Source: Microbacterium jejuense (lineage in GTDB: Bacteria; Actinomycetota; Actinomycetes; Actinomycetales; Microbacteriaceae). Taken from it: 64,000 bases of DNA. Of this stretch, positions 9,191 through 18,032 are shown in pieces; position 1 is the first letter of the stretch, and the number at the start of each line of letters is the position of its first letter. Under the pieces are notes generated by a model. The model was not told where the DNA came from, did not search any database, and saw nothing but the letters and a program-made list of their open reading frames with translations. The stretch spans positions 248,001 through 312,000 of the forward strand of contig NZ_JAEUAW010000002.1 in NCBI RefSeq assembly GCF_019511665.1, given 5' to 3'. Position numbers and translations under genes: made by a program.

Positions 9191-10423
9191 TCAGCCCCCG
9201 AACAGGCCGCCCACCAGTGCACCGAAGACACCCGCCTGCGACAGGATCCAGAACAGTGCGAACACCGCGATCACGATGATCGCCGGCCACGGCACGCGCT
9301 GGCGCAGCCGACGCCCCGGCGGGGCGACGCCCGGCGGCGGGCGCAGCGACTCCAGCGGCGCGACGAAGGGAACGGCCTGCGCGGCCGGCGTGACGCTCGG
9401 GATGCCGGCGGCCGCGGCCTGCGGCGTGCCCGCGGCGACGGCATCCTGAACCGACCCCTGTGTCGCGAGGCGGTCGTCGCGCCACCGCGCCCACTGCGCG
9501 AACTTGTCGAGCAGCGCGCCGACGACCGAGAACAGCCACGCCCACGTGGCGGGGTCCAGGGTCGAGAACTGCCGCCGCGAGTAGAGGAACAGCCAGTCGT
9601 CGACGATCTCGACGTCGAGGGCGGCGGCGTGGTCGATGAAGCGCGCCATGATGTCGGGCGTGAACAGGTACAGCGCGTCGGTCTCGTAGCCGGCGGGGCA
9701 GTACAGGTCGAAGTAGCGATCGAAGTCGCCCTCGAGGCTGAGGCGCTGGTCCTTGTCGAAGGCCGCCGGCAGGTTGGAGCCGAAGAGCGAGTTGTTGCTC
9801 GTGGCGTCGAGCACGATGTTGGGCAGGGGCACGTCGAGCTTGACGGCGACGTAGCCCCAGTTGTGGGTCGTCCGGTTCTTGCCCGAGCCGGTCGTGTAGG
9901 CGTAGTTGCCGAACTCGACGAAGCGCGGACGCTCGCCGCGCACGAGGTCGGTGGCGTTGCGCGAGCTGCCGAGCGAGAAGATCATGCCGGGGAGCCCGGG
10001 GTCGTCGAACCGGGGCACGTACGACATGGCGTTCGCGCGCGCGAACCGGTCGAGACGGTAGAGGCGCTCCTCGCGGCTGCGCCGCATCCGGACGCCCACC
10101 ACCACGAGGACCGTCACGATCGCACCGATGAACAGCAGCGGCAGGAAGGCGGCGAGGATGCCGGCGGCCCCTGCCTCCCCCGTGCCCGAAGCCGCGGCGG
10201 CCATCGCACCGAGAACGGCCGTGATCAGGGTCAGCGAGATCGAGCCGAACACGAGCAGCACGACGATCCCGAACACGATGAACACCACCGCGGCGGCGGA
10301 GCCGCTCGGCAGGCGCCCCGTCCGCTTGAGCTCCTGCACGAACGCGTGCGCGGCTCCGGGCGGCACCGGTTCGACGAGGGGCCGCGCGTCGAACGTCGGC
10401 GGCGCCGGTGTCGGGATCGTCAT
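9191..10423 (-). CDS. Membrane protein of unknown function
   Basis: No family was recognised with certainty. The 410 residues show two close N-terminal membrane spans (about 42-65 AAAVVFIVFGIVVLLVFGSI and 88-111 AAFLPLLFIGAIVTVLVVVG). A 230-residue soluble domain follows (ARANAMSYVPRFDDPGLPG, FVEFGNYAYTTGSG, VLDATSNNSLFGSNLP, DALYLFTPDIMARFIDHA). A Pro/Ala-rich linker and a C-terminal span near 380-402 complete it. The soluble part has the look of DUF3137-like cytosolic modules. It stands alone, with no operon partner on its strand within 200 bases. Confidence 0.65.
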   Translation of the reverse strand: MTIPTPAPPTFDARPLVEPVPPGAAHAFVQELKRTGRLPSGSAAAVVFIVFGIVVLLVFGSISLTLITAVLGAMAAAASGTGEAGAAGILAAFLPLLFIGAIVTVLVVVGVRMRRSREERLYRLDRFARANAMSYVPRFDDPGLPGMIFSLGSSRNATDLVRGERPRFVEFGNYAYTTGSGKNRTTHNWGYVAVKLDVPLPNIVLDATSNNSLFGSNLPAAFDKDQRLSLEGDFDRYFDLYCPAGYETDALYLFTPDIMARFIDHAAALDVEIVDDWLFLYSRRQFSTLDPATWAWLFSVVGALLDKFAQWARWRDDRLATQGSVQDAVAAGTPQAAAAGIPSVTPAAQAVPFVAPLESLRPPPGVAPPGRRLRQRVPWPAIIVIAVFALFWILSQAGVFGALVGGLFGG

Positions 10424-10509
10424 GCGGCCACGCTACCCGTGGTGCGGCATCCACTGGCTTCTGCCGGAACCGCGAGGCCGAGAGCGATGCTGCGGGGCCA
10501 GGCTGTTCA

Positions 10510-10524
10510 TCGGTTATCGATAGC
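10510..10524. promoter_or_regulatory. Operator candidate upstream of the fucosidase gene
   Basis: TCGGTTATCGATAGC matches 10 of 13 positions of the CGATTATCGATTA site found before the ABC operon and before the SGNH-GntR operon. Its core TATCGATA is palindromic. It lies 49 bases before the fucosidase start, a normal operator position. Confidence 0.6.
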
Positions 10525-10572
10525 ATCGATGCCGGCCCGCGCCGATGCGGGGCCCGGCGAGGAGGACCCGGA

Positions 10573-11898
10573 ATGGACCATGACGTCAAGACCCGCCCCG
10601 CGGAGTACGAGCGGTTCGAGAGGCCGGTGCCGGAGTGGTTCCGCGACGCCAAGCTCGGCATCTTCGTTCACTGGGGCGCCTACTCCGTGCCCGCGTGGGC
10701 CGAGCCCATCGGCGCCCTGGGGACGATCGACGACACGCGGTGGTACCGGCACAACCCGTACGCCGAGTGGTACGCCAACACGATCCGCATCGCGGGCAGT
10801 CCGGCCGCCGAGCACCACCGGCTGACGTACGAGGGGCGGCCGTACGACGACTTCCTCGACGACTGGACGGCCGAGGCGTTCGACGCCGACGCGCTCGTGG
10901 CGCTGTTCGCCGAAGCCGGTGCACGCTACGTCGTGCCGACCACCAAGCACCACGACGGCATCGCGCTGTGGGACGCCCCTCACACCGGTGACCGCAACAC
11001 CGTCGCGCGCGGAGCCCGGCGCGACCTCGTCGGGGAGTTCGCCGCGGCCACGCGCGCGGCCGGGCTGCGGTTCGGCGCGTACTACTCCGGCGGTCTCGAC
11101 TGGCACGCGGCTCCTGCGGCGCCGATCGAGTCCGACGCGCAGCTCGTGGTGCCCGCCGGCGCCGACTATGCGGAGTATGCGCACGACCACGTCGTCGACC
11201 TCATCGAGCGCTACCGCCCCGACCTGCTGTGGGGCGACATCGGGTGGCCGACCGCCGGACACGCGCCCGGTCCGTTCAGCCTCGTGGACGTGTTCGACCG
11301 CTTCTACGCGGCGGCCCCCGACGGCGTGGTCAACGACCGCTGGGGCGGCGTGCACGCCGACTTCCTCACCAGCGAGTACGAGGCGCACCGCGCGAGCGAG
11401 TCGGCCGAGGTGTGGGAGAACTGCCGCGGCATCGGGTACTCCTTCGGCTACAACCGCCTCGAGGGACCCGAGCACAACCTCGACGGACCCGCGGCCATCC
11501 GGCTCTTCGTCGACGTCGTGGCGCGCGGCGGCAACCTGCTGCTGAACGTCGGGCCGACGGCATCCGGAACCCTCCCCGAGCCGCAGGCGGCGACCCTCCG
11601 TGCGCTCGGCGCGTGGAACGCCCGCCACGGCGACGCAGTGTTCGGGTCGCGGCCTCTGGGCGGGGCGCCGTCGTCCGATGACCCGTGGGCGCGCTGGACG
11701 CGCACCGGTGCGCACGCGAACGCCGTCATCGACGCGAGCGGCCGGGTCGAGATCGCCGCTCCGGAGGGAGTGGATGCTGCCACCGCGGCGACCCTCGACG
11801 GCCGGGCCGTGGCGGCCGAGCGCCGTGGCGACATCCTCGTGGTCGACGTCCCGGCGGAGCCCACCGGGCCGGCGGTCGTGAGATTCGACGCGCGATGA
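10573..11898 (+). CDS. Alpha-L-fucosidase (GH29)
   Basis: Retaining glycosidase of 441 residues that removes L-fucose from glycans. N-terminal WFRDAKLGIFVHWGAYSVPAW, RYVVPTTKHHDGIALWD and FGAYYSGGLDW are GH29 hallmarks. Asp222 in DLLWGDIGWP is the expected nucleophile. ENCRGIGYSFGYN and GGNLLLNVGPTASG close the barrel, and a short beta domain follows. No signal peptide is visible, so it should act inside the cell on imported oligosaccharides, consistent with the sugar ABC importer downstream. The ATG at 10573 follows CGAGGAGG. A near-palindromic operator lies upstream. Confidence 0.93.
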   Translation: MDHDVKTRPAEYERFERPVPEWFRDAKLGIFVHWGAYSVPAWAEPIGALGTIDDTRWYRHNPYAEWYANTIRIAGSPAAEHHRLTYEGRPYDDFLDDWTAEAFDADALVALFAEAGARYVVPTTKHHDGIALWDAPHTGDRNTVARGARRDLVGEFAAATRAAGLRFGAYYSGGLDWHAAPAAPIESDAQLVVPAGADYAEYAHDHVVDLIERYRPDLLWGDIGWPTAGHAPGPFSLVDVFDRFYAAAPDGVVNDRWGGVHADFLTSEYEAHRASESAEVWENCRGIGYSFGYNRLEGPEHNLDGPAAIRLFVDVVARGGNLLLNVGPTASGTLPEPQAATLRALGAWNARHGDAVFGSRPLGGAPSSDDPWARWTRTGAHANAVIDASGRVEIAAPEGVDAATAATLDGRAVAAERRGDILVVDVPAEPTGPAVVRFDAR

Positions 11899-11910
11899 GA
11901 ACACATTGTT

Positions 11911-11929
11911 GATAACCGATTATCGATTA
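11911..11929. promoter_or_regulatory. Operator candidate upstream of the sugar ABC operon
   Basis: GATAACCGATTATCGATTA combines GATAA-CCGA-TTATC, an inverted repeat, with the 13-base word CGATTATCGATTA (11917-11929). The identical 13-mer occurs on the opposite strand at 39115-39127 before the SGNH-GntR genes. The region is strikingly A+T-rich for this genome and lies 45 bases before the lipoprotein start. Confidence 0.65.
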
Positions 11930-11973
11930 GTGTATGTTCGACCCGTCCCGATGATGTGCCCACGAGAGGATCG

Positions 11974-13245
11974 ATGATGATCAGCAGACGTACCCTTACA
12001 GCGATCGGCGCCGGAGCGGCCGCCGTGACGCTCCTTGCCGGCTGCTCCTCCAGCGCGCCGAGCGGGGGTGACAGCAAGGACGAGAAGGTCGAACTGCGCG
12101 TTCTGGTGAACGTGACACCCAACCTCACCGAGGACTGGTGGAACGAGCTGGTCGCACCGTTCGAGGAGGCCAACCCGAACATCGACGTCGTGATCGACAA
12201 CCCCGGCCAGGAGGGCGTGAGCGCCGCGGTGCCGCGCCTGCTCGCCGCCGGCCAGGCGCCCGACGTCGTGCAGTCGGTCGCTCCGTCGCCCGAGCTGGCC
12301 GAAGAGCTCGTCGACCTGTCGGACTACGACTGGGCCACGAACGGTCCGCTCGCCGACCAGTACTCGATCGACGGCAAGTACTACATGGCCGGCGTCGGCG
12401 TGCAGCTGCAGAGCCTCTGGTTCTACAACAAGGACGCGTTCGCCGCGGCCGGCATCGACGAGGTCCCGACCACGGTCGACGAGCTGACCGAAGACCTCGG
12501 CAAGCTCAAGGACGCCGGCTGGACGCCGATCCAGACCGGTGGCGACTGGATGTCGAGCCACGCGCTGCAGACGCTCGCGCTGCCGTCGGTCGTCGGCGAC
12601 AACCCCGACTGGTACGCCGACATGAACTCGGGCAAGACCACGTTCTCGAAGAGCTACGGCGACTACACCGACCTCTACGCGGACTGGATCGCGGACGGCT
12701 ACACCAACGCCGACGCGCTCGGTGTGAAGTACGTGGACGCCGAGCAGACTTTCCTCAGCGGCGGCGCCGCGCTGTACCCGATGGGCAGCTGGTTCGTCGG
12801 CAGCGAGGCGAAGGCGACCGACCCGGCGCCGATCGGCGTCTTCCGCGGCCCCGCGGTCGACGGCGTCGACGACCCCGCCATGGGTGCCAACATCGCGAGC
12901 CCGTACGTGATCATGAAGGAGTCGAAGCACGCGGACGCGGCGGCCAAGCTGGTCGAGTGGCTCGTCACCGACGAGGACGCCGTCATGAGCCAGCTCGAGG
13001 TCGACGGCAACTACCGCGACGGGTACGAGTACGACATGACCGACCTCGGCAAGGAGCTGCTGCAGATCGTGTCCGACACCCCGGCGTCGTCGTACACGCC
13101 CACGGGCGGCGGCTACGGCGAGAAGAAGCTGCCCGACGGCTACTCGGGCGAGATCAACACGCAGACGCAGGCGCTGCTGGGCGGCACGCCTGCCGCCGAC
13201 GTCAACAGCGCGATGGACGCCTGGTTCGCCGCGAACATCCCGTGA
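11974..13245 (+). CDS. Sugar ABC transporter substrate-binding lipoprotein
   Basis: Extracellular lipoprotein of 423 residues anchored by its Cys. The signal is RRTLTAIGAGAAAVTLLAGC with lipobox LLAGC. The mature part resembles the extracellular solute-binding family 1 (MalE/UgpB type): LRVLVNVTPNLTEDWWNELVAPFEEANPNIDV, LLAAGQAPDVVQ, MGSWFVGSEAK, AAKLVEWLVTDEDA. It should capture an oligosaccharide or glycoside, probably fucosylated from the context. Two adjacent ATGs (11974, 11977) are possible; GAGAGGA at 11964-11970 is better spaced for the second. It is the first gene of the importer operon. Confidence 0.93.
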   Translation: MMISRRTLTAIGAGAAAVTLLAGCSSSAPSGGDSKDEKVELRVLVNVTPNLTEDWWNELVAPFEEANPNIDVVIDNPGQEGVSAAVPRLLAAGQAPDVVQSVAPSPELAEELVDLSDYDWATNGPLADQYSIDGKYYMAGVGVQLQSLWFYNKDAFAAAGIDEVPTTVDELTEDLGKLKDAGWTPIQTGGDWMSSHALQTLALPSVVGDNPDWYADMNSGKTTFSKSYGDYTDLYADWIADGYTNADALGVKYVDAEQTFLSGGAALYPMGSWFVGSEAKATDPAPIGVFRGPAVDGVDDPAMGANIASPYVIMKESKHADAAAKLVEWLVTDEDAVMSQLEVDGNYRDGYEYDMTDLGKELLQIVSDTPASSYTPTGGGYGEKKLPDGYSGEINTQTQALLGGTPAADVNSAMDAWFAANIP

Positions 13246-13249
13246 TGAC

Positions 13250-13300
13250 CTGCCGCCGCGCCGGTGACGCATGAGCGCTGCCGAGCCGGCGCGGCGGCAG
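13250..13300 (+). terminator. Intercistronic stem-loop in the ABC operon
   Basis: CTGCCGCCGCGCCGG (13250-13264) pairs exactly with CCGGCGCGGCGGCAG (13286-13300), leaving a 21-base loop, with no T tract. In sugar importers such hairpins between the binding protein and the first permease commonly stabilise the upstream message and reduce permease expression. That role is inferred here. Confidence 0.6.
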
Positions 13301-13346
13301 ACCCCCGGCATCCCTCGTTTCGATGACGACACGAAAGCAGACTGAA

Positions 13347-14300
13347 ATGGCCGACACCGTGGCCCGCCTCGCGGGCACCACGAGTCCCCGGGCGAAGGCG
13401 ACCACCCGCCGGCGCGGGCTCACCTCGTGGCAGGATCGCCTCGCCGGCGCGATCATGGCCGGCCCCGCCCTCATCGTGTTCATCGCGATGTTCCTCATCC
13501 CGATGCTGCTGGCCGTGGTGCTGAGCTTCACGGACTGGAACGGCTACAGCCTGCACTTCGACTTCATCGGGCTCGACAACTACGCCAAGGCGTTCAAGAA
13601 CCCGCGCACGCTCGACGCCGCGGCCTTCACGGCCGTCATCGCGGTGGCCGGCACCATCCTCTGCAACGGCATCGGGCTCGGCGTCGCCGCCCTCATCGCC
13701 GGCAACACGCGCACCAACACCGTGATGCGCACGATCTTCTTCTACCCGTACATCATCAGTGCGCTGATCATCGGGTTCCTGTGGTCGGCGATTCTCTCGC
13801 CGCAGGGGGCGATCAACTCGCTGCTGACGCAGTTCGGGGTCAGCCCCCTCCCGTTCCTGACGGATGTGACCTTCGCCAAGGTGAGCGTCATCGCCACCAT
13901 CGTGTGGTCGCACTTCGGATTCAACATGATCCTCTATCTCGCCGGCATCAAGTCCGTGCCCGCCGAGTACTACGAGGCGGCCACGGTGGACGGCGCGTCC
14001 CGCTGGCAGCAGTTCAAGAGCATCACGGTGCCCCTCATCGCGCCGGTCGTGACCGTGAACCTCGTGCTCACCCTCGTCGGTCTGCTCAAGGCGTACGACA
14101 TCATCCTGGCGCTGACCGACGGCGGCCCCGCCGCCTCGACGCAGACGATCGTGTACCAGATCCTCCGTGACTCGTTCGCGCACGCGAACCTCGGATTCGG
14201 CGCTGCGCAGTCGATCGTGCTGCTCGTCGTGACCGCGGTCATCGGCCTGGCCGTGACCTTCGCCCGTCGCGGCGCCGACCAGAAGGCGAGCGAATCATGA
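13347..14300 (+). CDS. Sugar ABC transporter permease (MalF/UgpA-like)
   Basis: Inner-membrane subunit of 317 residues. Six hydrophobic segments run from AIMAGPALIVFIAMFLIPMLLAVVLSF to SIVLLVVTAVIGLAVTF. The cytoplasmic EAA loop, which docks the ATPase, reads YYEAATVDGASRWQQFKSITVP. No ATP-binding gene lies in the operon, so a shared MsiK-type ATPase encoded elsewhere would be needed, as is common in actinobacteria. The start is uncertain: ATG 13347 gives MADTVARLAG; ATG 13323 is in frame upstream, and neither has a strong ribosome site. Confidence 0.92.
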   Translation: MADTVARLAGTTSPRAKATTRRRGLTSWQDRLAGAIMAGPALIVFIAMFLIPMLLAVVLSFTDWNGYSLHFDFIGLDNYAKAFKNPRTLDAAAFTAVIAVAGTILCNGIGLGVAALIAGNTRTNTVMRTIFFYPYIISALIIGFLWSAILSPQGAINSLLTQFGVSPLPFLTDVTFAKVSVIATIVWSHFGFNMILYLAGIKSVPAEYYEAATVDGASRWQQFKSITVPLIAPVVTVNLVLTLVGLLKAYDIILALTDGGPAASTQTIVYQILRDSFAHANLGFGAAQSIVLLVVTAVIGLAVTFARRGADQKASES

Positions 14301-15250
14301 CCATCTCGACCGAGACCACCGGCCCCAGCATCGCGGGCGAGGTCTACCTCGCCGACGTCCGCCGCAAGCCGCGTCGCAGCGGCCGCCGCCGCGGCCCGGG
14401 CTCCGCCGCCGAGCGGACGCCGCTCGCGGTGTCGATCGTCAAGTGGGTGCTGCTGGGCGCACTGGCGCTCATCATGCTCGTGCCCATGTACATCCTGCTG
14501 ATCAGCGCCTTCAAGCCGCAGGCCGACATCGTGCTGCACCCGCTGCTGATCACGCCCGACATGTTCACGTTCGACTACCTGTGGAACGCGATCACGAGCG
14601 AGAAGTTCAACGTCGTGGGCGCCTACGGCATCACGCTGCTGTTCGTCGCGCTGGTCAACTTCTTCTGCATCGTGCTGTCGGCGCCGGTGGCGTACGTGAT
14701 CGCCCGCGGCCGCACCCGCTGGCACGTGGCGCTGCTCGTGGTGTTCGTGTCGGGGCTGTTCATCCCCGGCCAGGTGACCCTCATCCCGGTGGTGTTCGTG
14801 CTGCGGGTGCTCGGCCTCATCAACACCATCCCCGGGTTCATCCTGTTCGAGACGGCCGCGACGCTGCCGGTGACGATCTTCCTGTTCGCCGCGTACCTGC
14901 GCACGATCCCGCGTGACATCGACGAGGCCGCCGCGCTCGACGGCGCGAGCCGCATGCGCGCGTTCTGGTCGTGCATCTTCCCGATCATGCGCCCCGTGGT
15001 CGCGACGATCATCGTGCTCAACTCGATCGGCGTGTGGAACGACTTCGTCAGTCCGCAGATCATCCTCGGCCCGGGCTCGGGCATCTACACGGTGACCACC
15101 GGCGTGTACGCGGCGGTCGGCGAGTACTCCACCGACTACACCGTGCTGTTCCCGACGCTGCTGCTGGCGATCGCGCCCGCCGTGATCTTCTTCATCATCA
15201 TGCAGCGGCACATCATCGGGGGCCTTGCCGCCGGTGCGACGAAGGGCTGA
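14297..15250 (+). CDS. Sugar ABC transporter permease (MalG/UgpE-like)
   Basis: Second membrane subunit, 317 residues. It has a basic N-terminal cytoplasmic extension of about 45 residues (RRKPRRSGRRRG), then six spans beginning WVLLGALALIMLVPMYILL. Its EAA loop is DIDEAAALDGASRMRAFWSCIFP. Its ATG overlaps the stop of the first permease (ATGA), so the pair is made together. Two bases after its stop comes the next gene, showing tight operon organisation. Confidence 0.93.
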   Translation: MTISTETTGPSIAGEVYLADVRRKPRRSGRRRGPGSAAERTPLAVSIVKWVLLGALALIMLVPMYILLISAFKPQADIVLHPLLITPDMFTFDYLWNAITSEKFNVVGAYGITLLFVALVNFFCIVLSAPVAYVIARGRTRWHVALLVVFVSGLFIPGQVTLIPVVFVLRVLGLINTIPGFILFETAATLPVTIFLFAAYLRTIPRDIDEAAALDGASRMRAFWSCIFPIMRPVVATIIVLNSIGVWNDFVSPQIILGPGSGIYTVTTGVYAAVGEYSTDYTVLFPTLLLAIAPAVIFFIIMQRHIIGGLAAGATKG

Positions 15251-15253
15251 CGG

Positions 15254-17248
15254 ATGCCGCAGCCCCTTCCCGCCCGTCCGCTCACGGCGATCCCCGCCTG
15301 GGCCGTGCTGCAGCGCCGCCTGTTCGCAGAGATCGAAGACGCCTGGCGGCTGTTCTCCGAGACCTTCACGCGGCCCGACGGCGGTCTGAAGTTCGACGCC
15401 GTCTTCGAGGACCGCGACGGCGTCGACGACCTGTACGAGCCGTTCTTCAACTGGCCGGCGTTCTACCTGCTGGGCGGCAGCGACGACGTGCTCGCCGCGG
15501 CCAAGCACCACTGGGAGGGCGTGACGGCGCAGCTCGCCGCGGCCGGCATGGTGACCGATGAGTACGAGAACGGCTACGACTGGTTCCACCAGGGCGAGTC
15601 GCTCATCTTCTTCTACGCGCTGTGCGCCGCCGACCCGGGCGATCCGGCGTTCGCCGAGCGTGCCCGGCGCTTCGCGGAGCTCTACACCGACCCCGCGCAC
15701 GGCAACTACGACGGCATCCGCAACATCATCACCGCGCCCCACAACGGCGCCCTTGGTCCGCGACCGGGCCTGAGCGACCAGCCCGAGCCGTATTCGGCCG
15801 ACCGTCGCGAGATGCGCCCGTACGGACTGCCGCTGGAGTACGTGCCCGGCGTCGACGAATGGGACGATCTGGCCGATCCCGCACTCGCGACGGCGATGGG
15901 CGAGGCGATGCACCGCGCGGCCGCCGGAGACGTCGCCGTCAACCTCGCCGCGACGAGCCTCGTCGCCAACCGCTGGCTGTACGACGGCGACGAGGCGTCG
16001 GCCGCCTGGCTGCGCACATACGTCGACGGCTGGCGGGCGCGCGCGGCCGAGAACGCCGGGCTGATCCCCGACAACGTGTCGCCCGACGGCGTCGTCGGCG
16101 GCCTGCACGAGGGCCGCTGGCACGGAGGGCACTACGGCTGGACGTGGCCGCACGGCCTGCCGTCCATCGGCATGGCCACGGTCATCGCCGGCATCAACGA
16201 GGCGTTCGTGACGGGCGACGACTCCGCGCTCGACCTGGCGCGCGCCGTGCTCGACACCGTGCTCGACCACGCGATCGTGGCGCCGATCGCCGAGACCCCG
16301 TTCAGTCTGCGGGGCGGCTGGCTCGCCCGGTGGGGTGAGGATGCCGCCACCCCGTCACTCCTCGTCCCCCACCGGTTCGGGCGTCATGGCTGGTTCGACT
16401 ACGGCCCGATGCCGCTCGAGCTGCCGCTGTGGCTGTGGTGGTGGTCGCGCCGCGACGACGACCTCGCCCGCCTGCGCCGCGCGATCGAGGGCCTGCCTCC
16501 CATGGCGGAGCCCGTCAAGCCGTTCCGCGACAAGGCCGAAGCGGGGCACGAGGCCCCGTGGCTCGCGTTCCTCGACGGCGAGCTGCCCGACTACCCCGAG
16601 CGTGCGCTCGAGATGGCGCTCGGCCAGGTGGCCCGCCGCGTCGCGCTGATGCAGGGGGCGCCGACCGACCCGGATGCCGCACACCTGCACTTCTGGCAGC
16701 GCGTGAACCCCGTCGTCACCGAGGTGCTCAGCCAGCTGGTGTCGGGCACCCCGCAGGTGCTCTACAACGGCGGGCTGCCGTTCGCGGCGGTCGCGTACGA
16801 GGATGCGGATGCCGGTCGCCCCGGGCTTCCGCAGGATGTGGCCGCGCTCGTCTCGCGCCTCGACGGCGACGACATCGACCTCGCACTCGTCAACACCTCG
16901 ACCACGCGCGCTCGCCGCGTCGTGGTGCGGGCATCGCGGTTCGGCGAGCGGCGCATCGCGTCGGTCACGGCGCACACGGACGCCGACGGCGTGTACCCCG
17001 GCCGCAGCACCGCATACGCGTCCACCCCCGGGCACCCGGTCTCGGTGACACGCGAGCTCGAGGCCGGCGACGACGCCGTCGTGGTCGAGCTGCCGCCCGC
17101 TCACCGCGCCGACCTGACCCTGCACACGGTGAACTCCGGCGTCACGCCGCGGCACCGGGCGCTTCGTCTCGTCGCTGGCGCTCCTCGCTCAGCAACCGAG
17201 ACGTTGTCTGATTTTCCCCTCTCTCTCGAAGGAGTGCCCCATGTCTGA
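15254..17248 (+). CDS. Unrecognised 664-residue protein, glycoside-hydrolase-like
   Basis: No family was recognised with confidence. The regular helical pattern, the many Trp/Tyr/Asp clusters (FFNWPAFYLLGGSDD, YENGYDWFHQGESLIFFYAL, HEGRWHGGHYGWTWPHGL, RHGWFDYGPMPLELPLWLWWWSRRDDD) and the absence of a signal peptide suggest an intracellular (alpha/alpha)6-barrel glycosidase or lyase. A beta domain follows at about residues 540-630. Its place between a sugar importer and fucose-oxidising enzymes supports a role in cleaving the imported glycan. The last 29 residues are odd: residues 636-650 (RALRLVAGAPRSATE) are encoded by an interspersed repeat, and the frame then runs over the start of the next gene. 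Confidence 0.7.
   Translation: MPQPLPARPLTAIPAWAVLQRRLFAEIEDAWRLFSETFTRPDGGLKFDAVFEDRDGVDDLYEPFFNWPAFYLLGGSDDVLAAAKHHWEGVTAQLAAAGMVTDEYENGYDWFHQGESLIFFYALCAADPGDPAFAERARRFAELYTDPAHGNYDGIRNIITAPHNGALGPRPGLSDQPEPYSADRREMRPYGLPLEYVPGVDEWDDLADPALATAMGEAMHRAAAGDVAVNLAATSLVANRWLYDGDEASAAWLRTYVDGWRARAAENAGLIPDNVSPDGVVGGLHEGRWHGGHYGWTWPHGLPSIGMATVIAGINEAFVTGDDSALDLARAVLDTVLDHAIVAPIAETPFSLRGGWLARWGEDAATPSLLVPHRFGRHGWFDYGPMPLELPLWLWWWSRRDDDLARLRRAIEGLPPMAEPVKPFRDKAEAGHEAPWLAFLDGELPDYPERALEMALGQVARRVALMQGAPTDPDAAHLHFWQRVNPVVTEVLSQLVSGTPQVLYNGGLPFAAVAYEDADAGRPGLPQDVAALVSRLDGDDIDLALVNTSTTRARRVVVRASRFGERRIASVTAHTDADGVYPGRSTAYASTPGHPVSVTRELEAGDDAVVVELPPAHRADLTLHTVNSGVTPRHRALRLVAGAPRSATETLSDFPLSLEGVPHV
17160..17203. 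repeat. Interspersed repeat arm forming the 3' end of a coding region
   Basis: CGCTTCGTCTCGTCGCTGGC then GCTCCTCGCTCAGCAACCGAGACG is a variant reverse arm, close to the copy at 34148-34187. It overlaps the last codons of the 664-residue protein gene. The downstream gene's ribosome site (GAAGGAG, 17229-17235) lies just after it. Confidence 0.8.
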
Positions 17249-18032
17249 TCTCGCCACGCCGTTCCCGCGGCCGGACTTCGAGCTGCCGGTGCGCGGCGAC
17301 GCATACCGCCGTGCCGATCCGCAGACGCTGCGCGACCTGGAGCGCGTGTCGTCGGCCACGGCGTGCGCGAAGCTGCACGGCATGGGCATCACGCGCTCGT
17401 TCGTCGAGGGCCCGCGGCCGCTGGCCGAGGGTCAGCGAGTCGTCGGCTCGGCGATCACGCTGCAGTTCATGCCGCAACGGGAGGACCTCGCATCGGGGCA
17501 CGGCCAGGAGTACGTCGAACGGCACACCGCCCTGTGGCACGTGCTCGAAGAGGTGAAGCCCGGCGATGTGCTGGTGATCCAGGCGTTCGGCAGCAAGTAC
17601 TCGGGCTGCATCGGCGACATCCTGGCGCGCTACTTCGTCAAGAAGGGCGGCGTGGGCATCGTGGTCGACGGTCGCATCCGCGACTCCGACCGCATCAAGG
17701 ACCTCGGCCTGCCGGTGTGGTCGACCGGCACGACGCCGCACTACGCGTCGCAGACCGAGCTGTTCCCGTGGGCGTACGACGTGCCCGTCGCCGTGGGCGG
17801 CGCCCTGTGCATGCCCGGCGACGTCGTGATCGCGGACGGCGACGGGCCCGTCATCGTGCCGCAGGCGATGGCCGGCGCCGTGCTCGAGTCCGCGCAGGAC
17901 CACGAGGACTGGGAGGCATTCAGCCGCCGCCGCCTCGACGAGGGCGCGCGCCTGAGCGACTACTACCCTCTGACGCCGGACTCGCGTGAGGAGTACGAGC
18001 TGTGGCGTTCCGCGCAGGCCTTCGCCCGCTGA
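17241..18032 (+). CDS. RraA family protein (4-hydroxy-4-methyl-2-oxoglutarate aldolase-like)
   Basis: Cytoplasmic protein of 263 residues of the RraA/HMG aldolase fold. The metal and substrate site is seen as GSKYSGCIGDILARYFVKKG followed by GIVVDGRIRDSDRIKDLGLPVW, with the conserved Arg-Asp. Family members are divalent-metal aldolases or decarboxylases acting on oxo-acids, and a few inhibit RNase E. In a fucose operon, cleavage of an oxo-acid late in the pathway is the likely job, but the exact substrate cannot be read. ATG 17241 with GAAGGAG upstream; it overlaps the previous stop and the next start. Confidence 0.85.
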   Translation: MSDLATPFPRPDFELPVRGDAYRRADPQTLRDLERVSSATACAKLHGMGITRSFVEGPRPLAEGQRVVGSAITLQFMPQREDLASGHGQEYVERHTALWHVLEEVKPGDVLVIQAFGSKYSGCIGDILARYFVKKGGVGIVVDGRIRDSDRIKDLGLPVWSTGTTPHYASQTELFPWAYDVPVAVGGALCMPGDVVIADGDGPVIVPQAMAGAVLESAQDHEDWEAFSRRRLDEGARLSDYYPLTPDSREEYELWRSAQAFAR

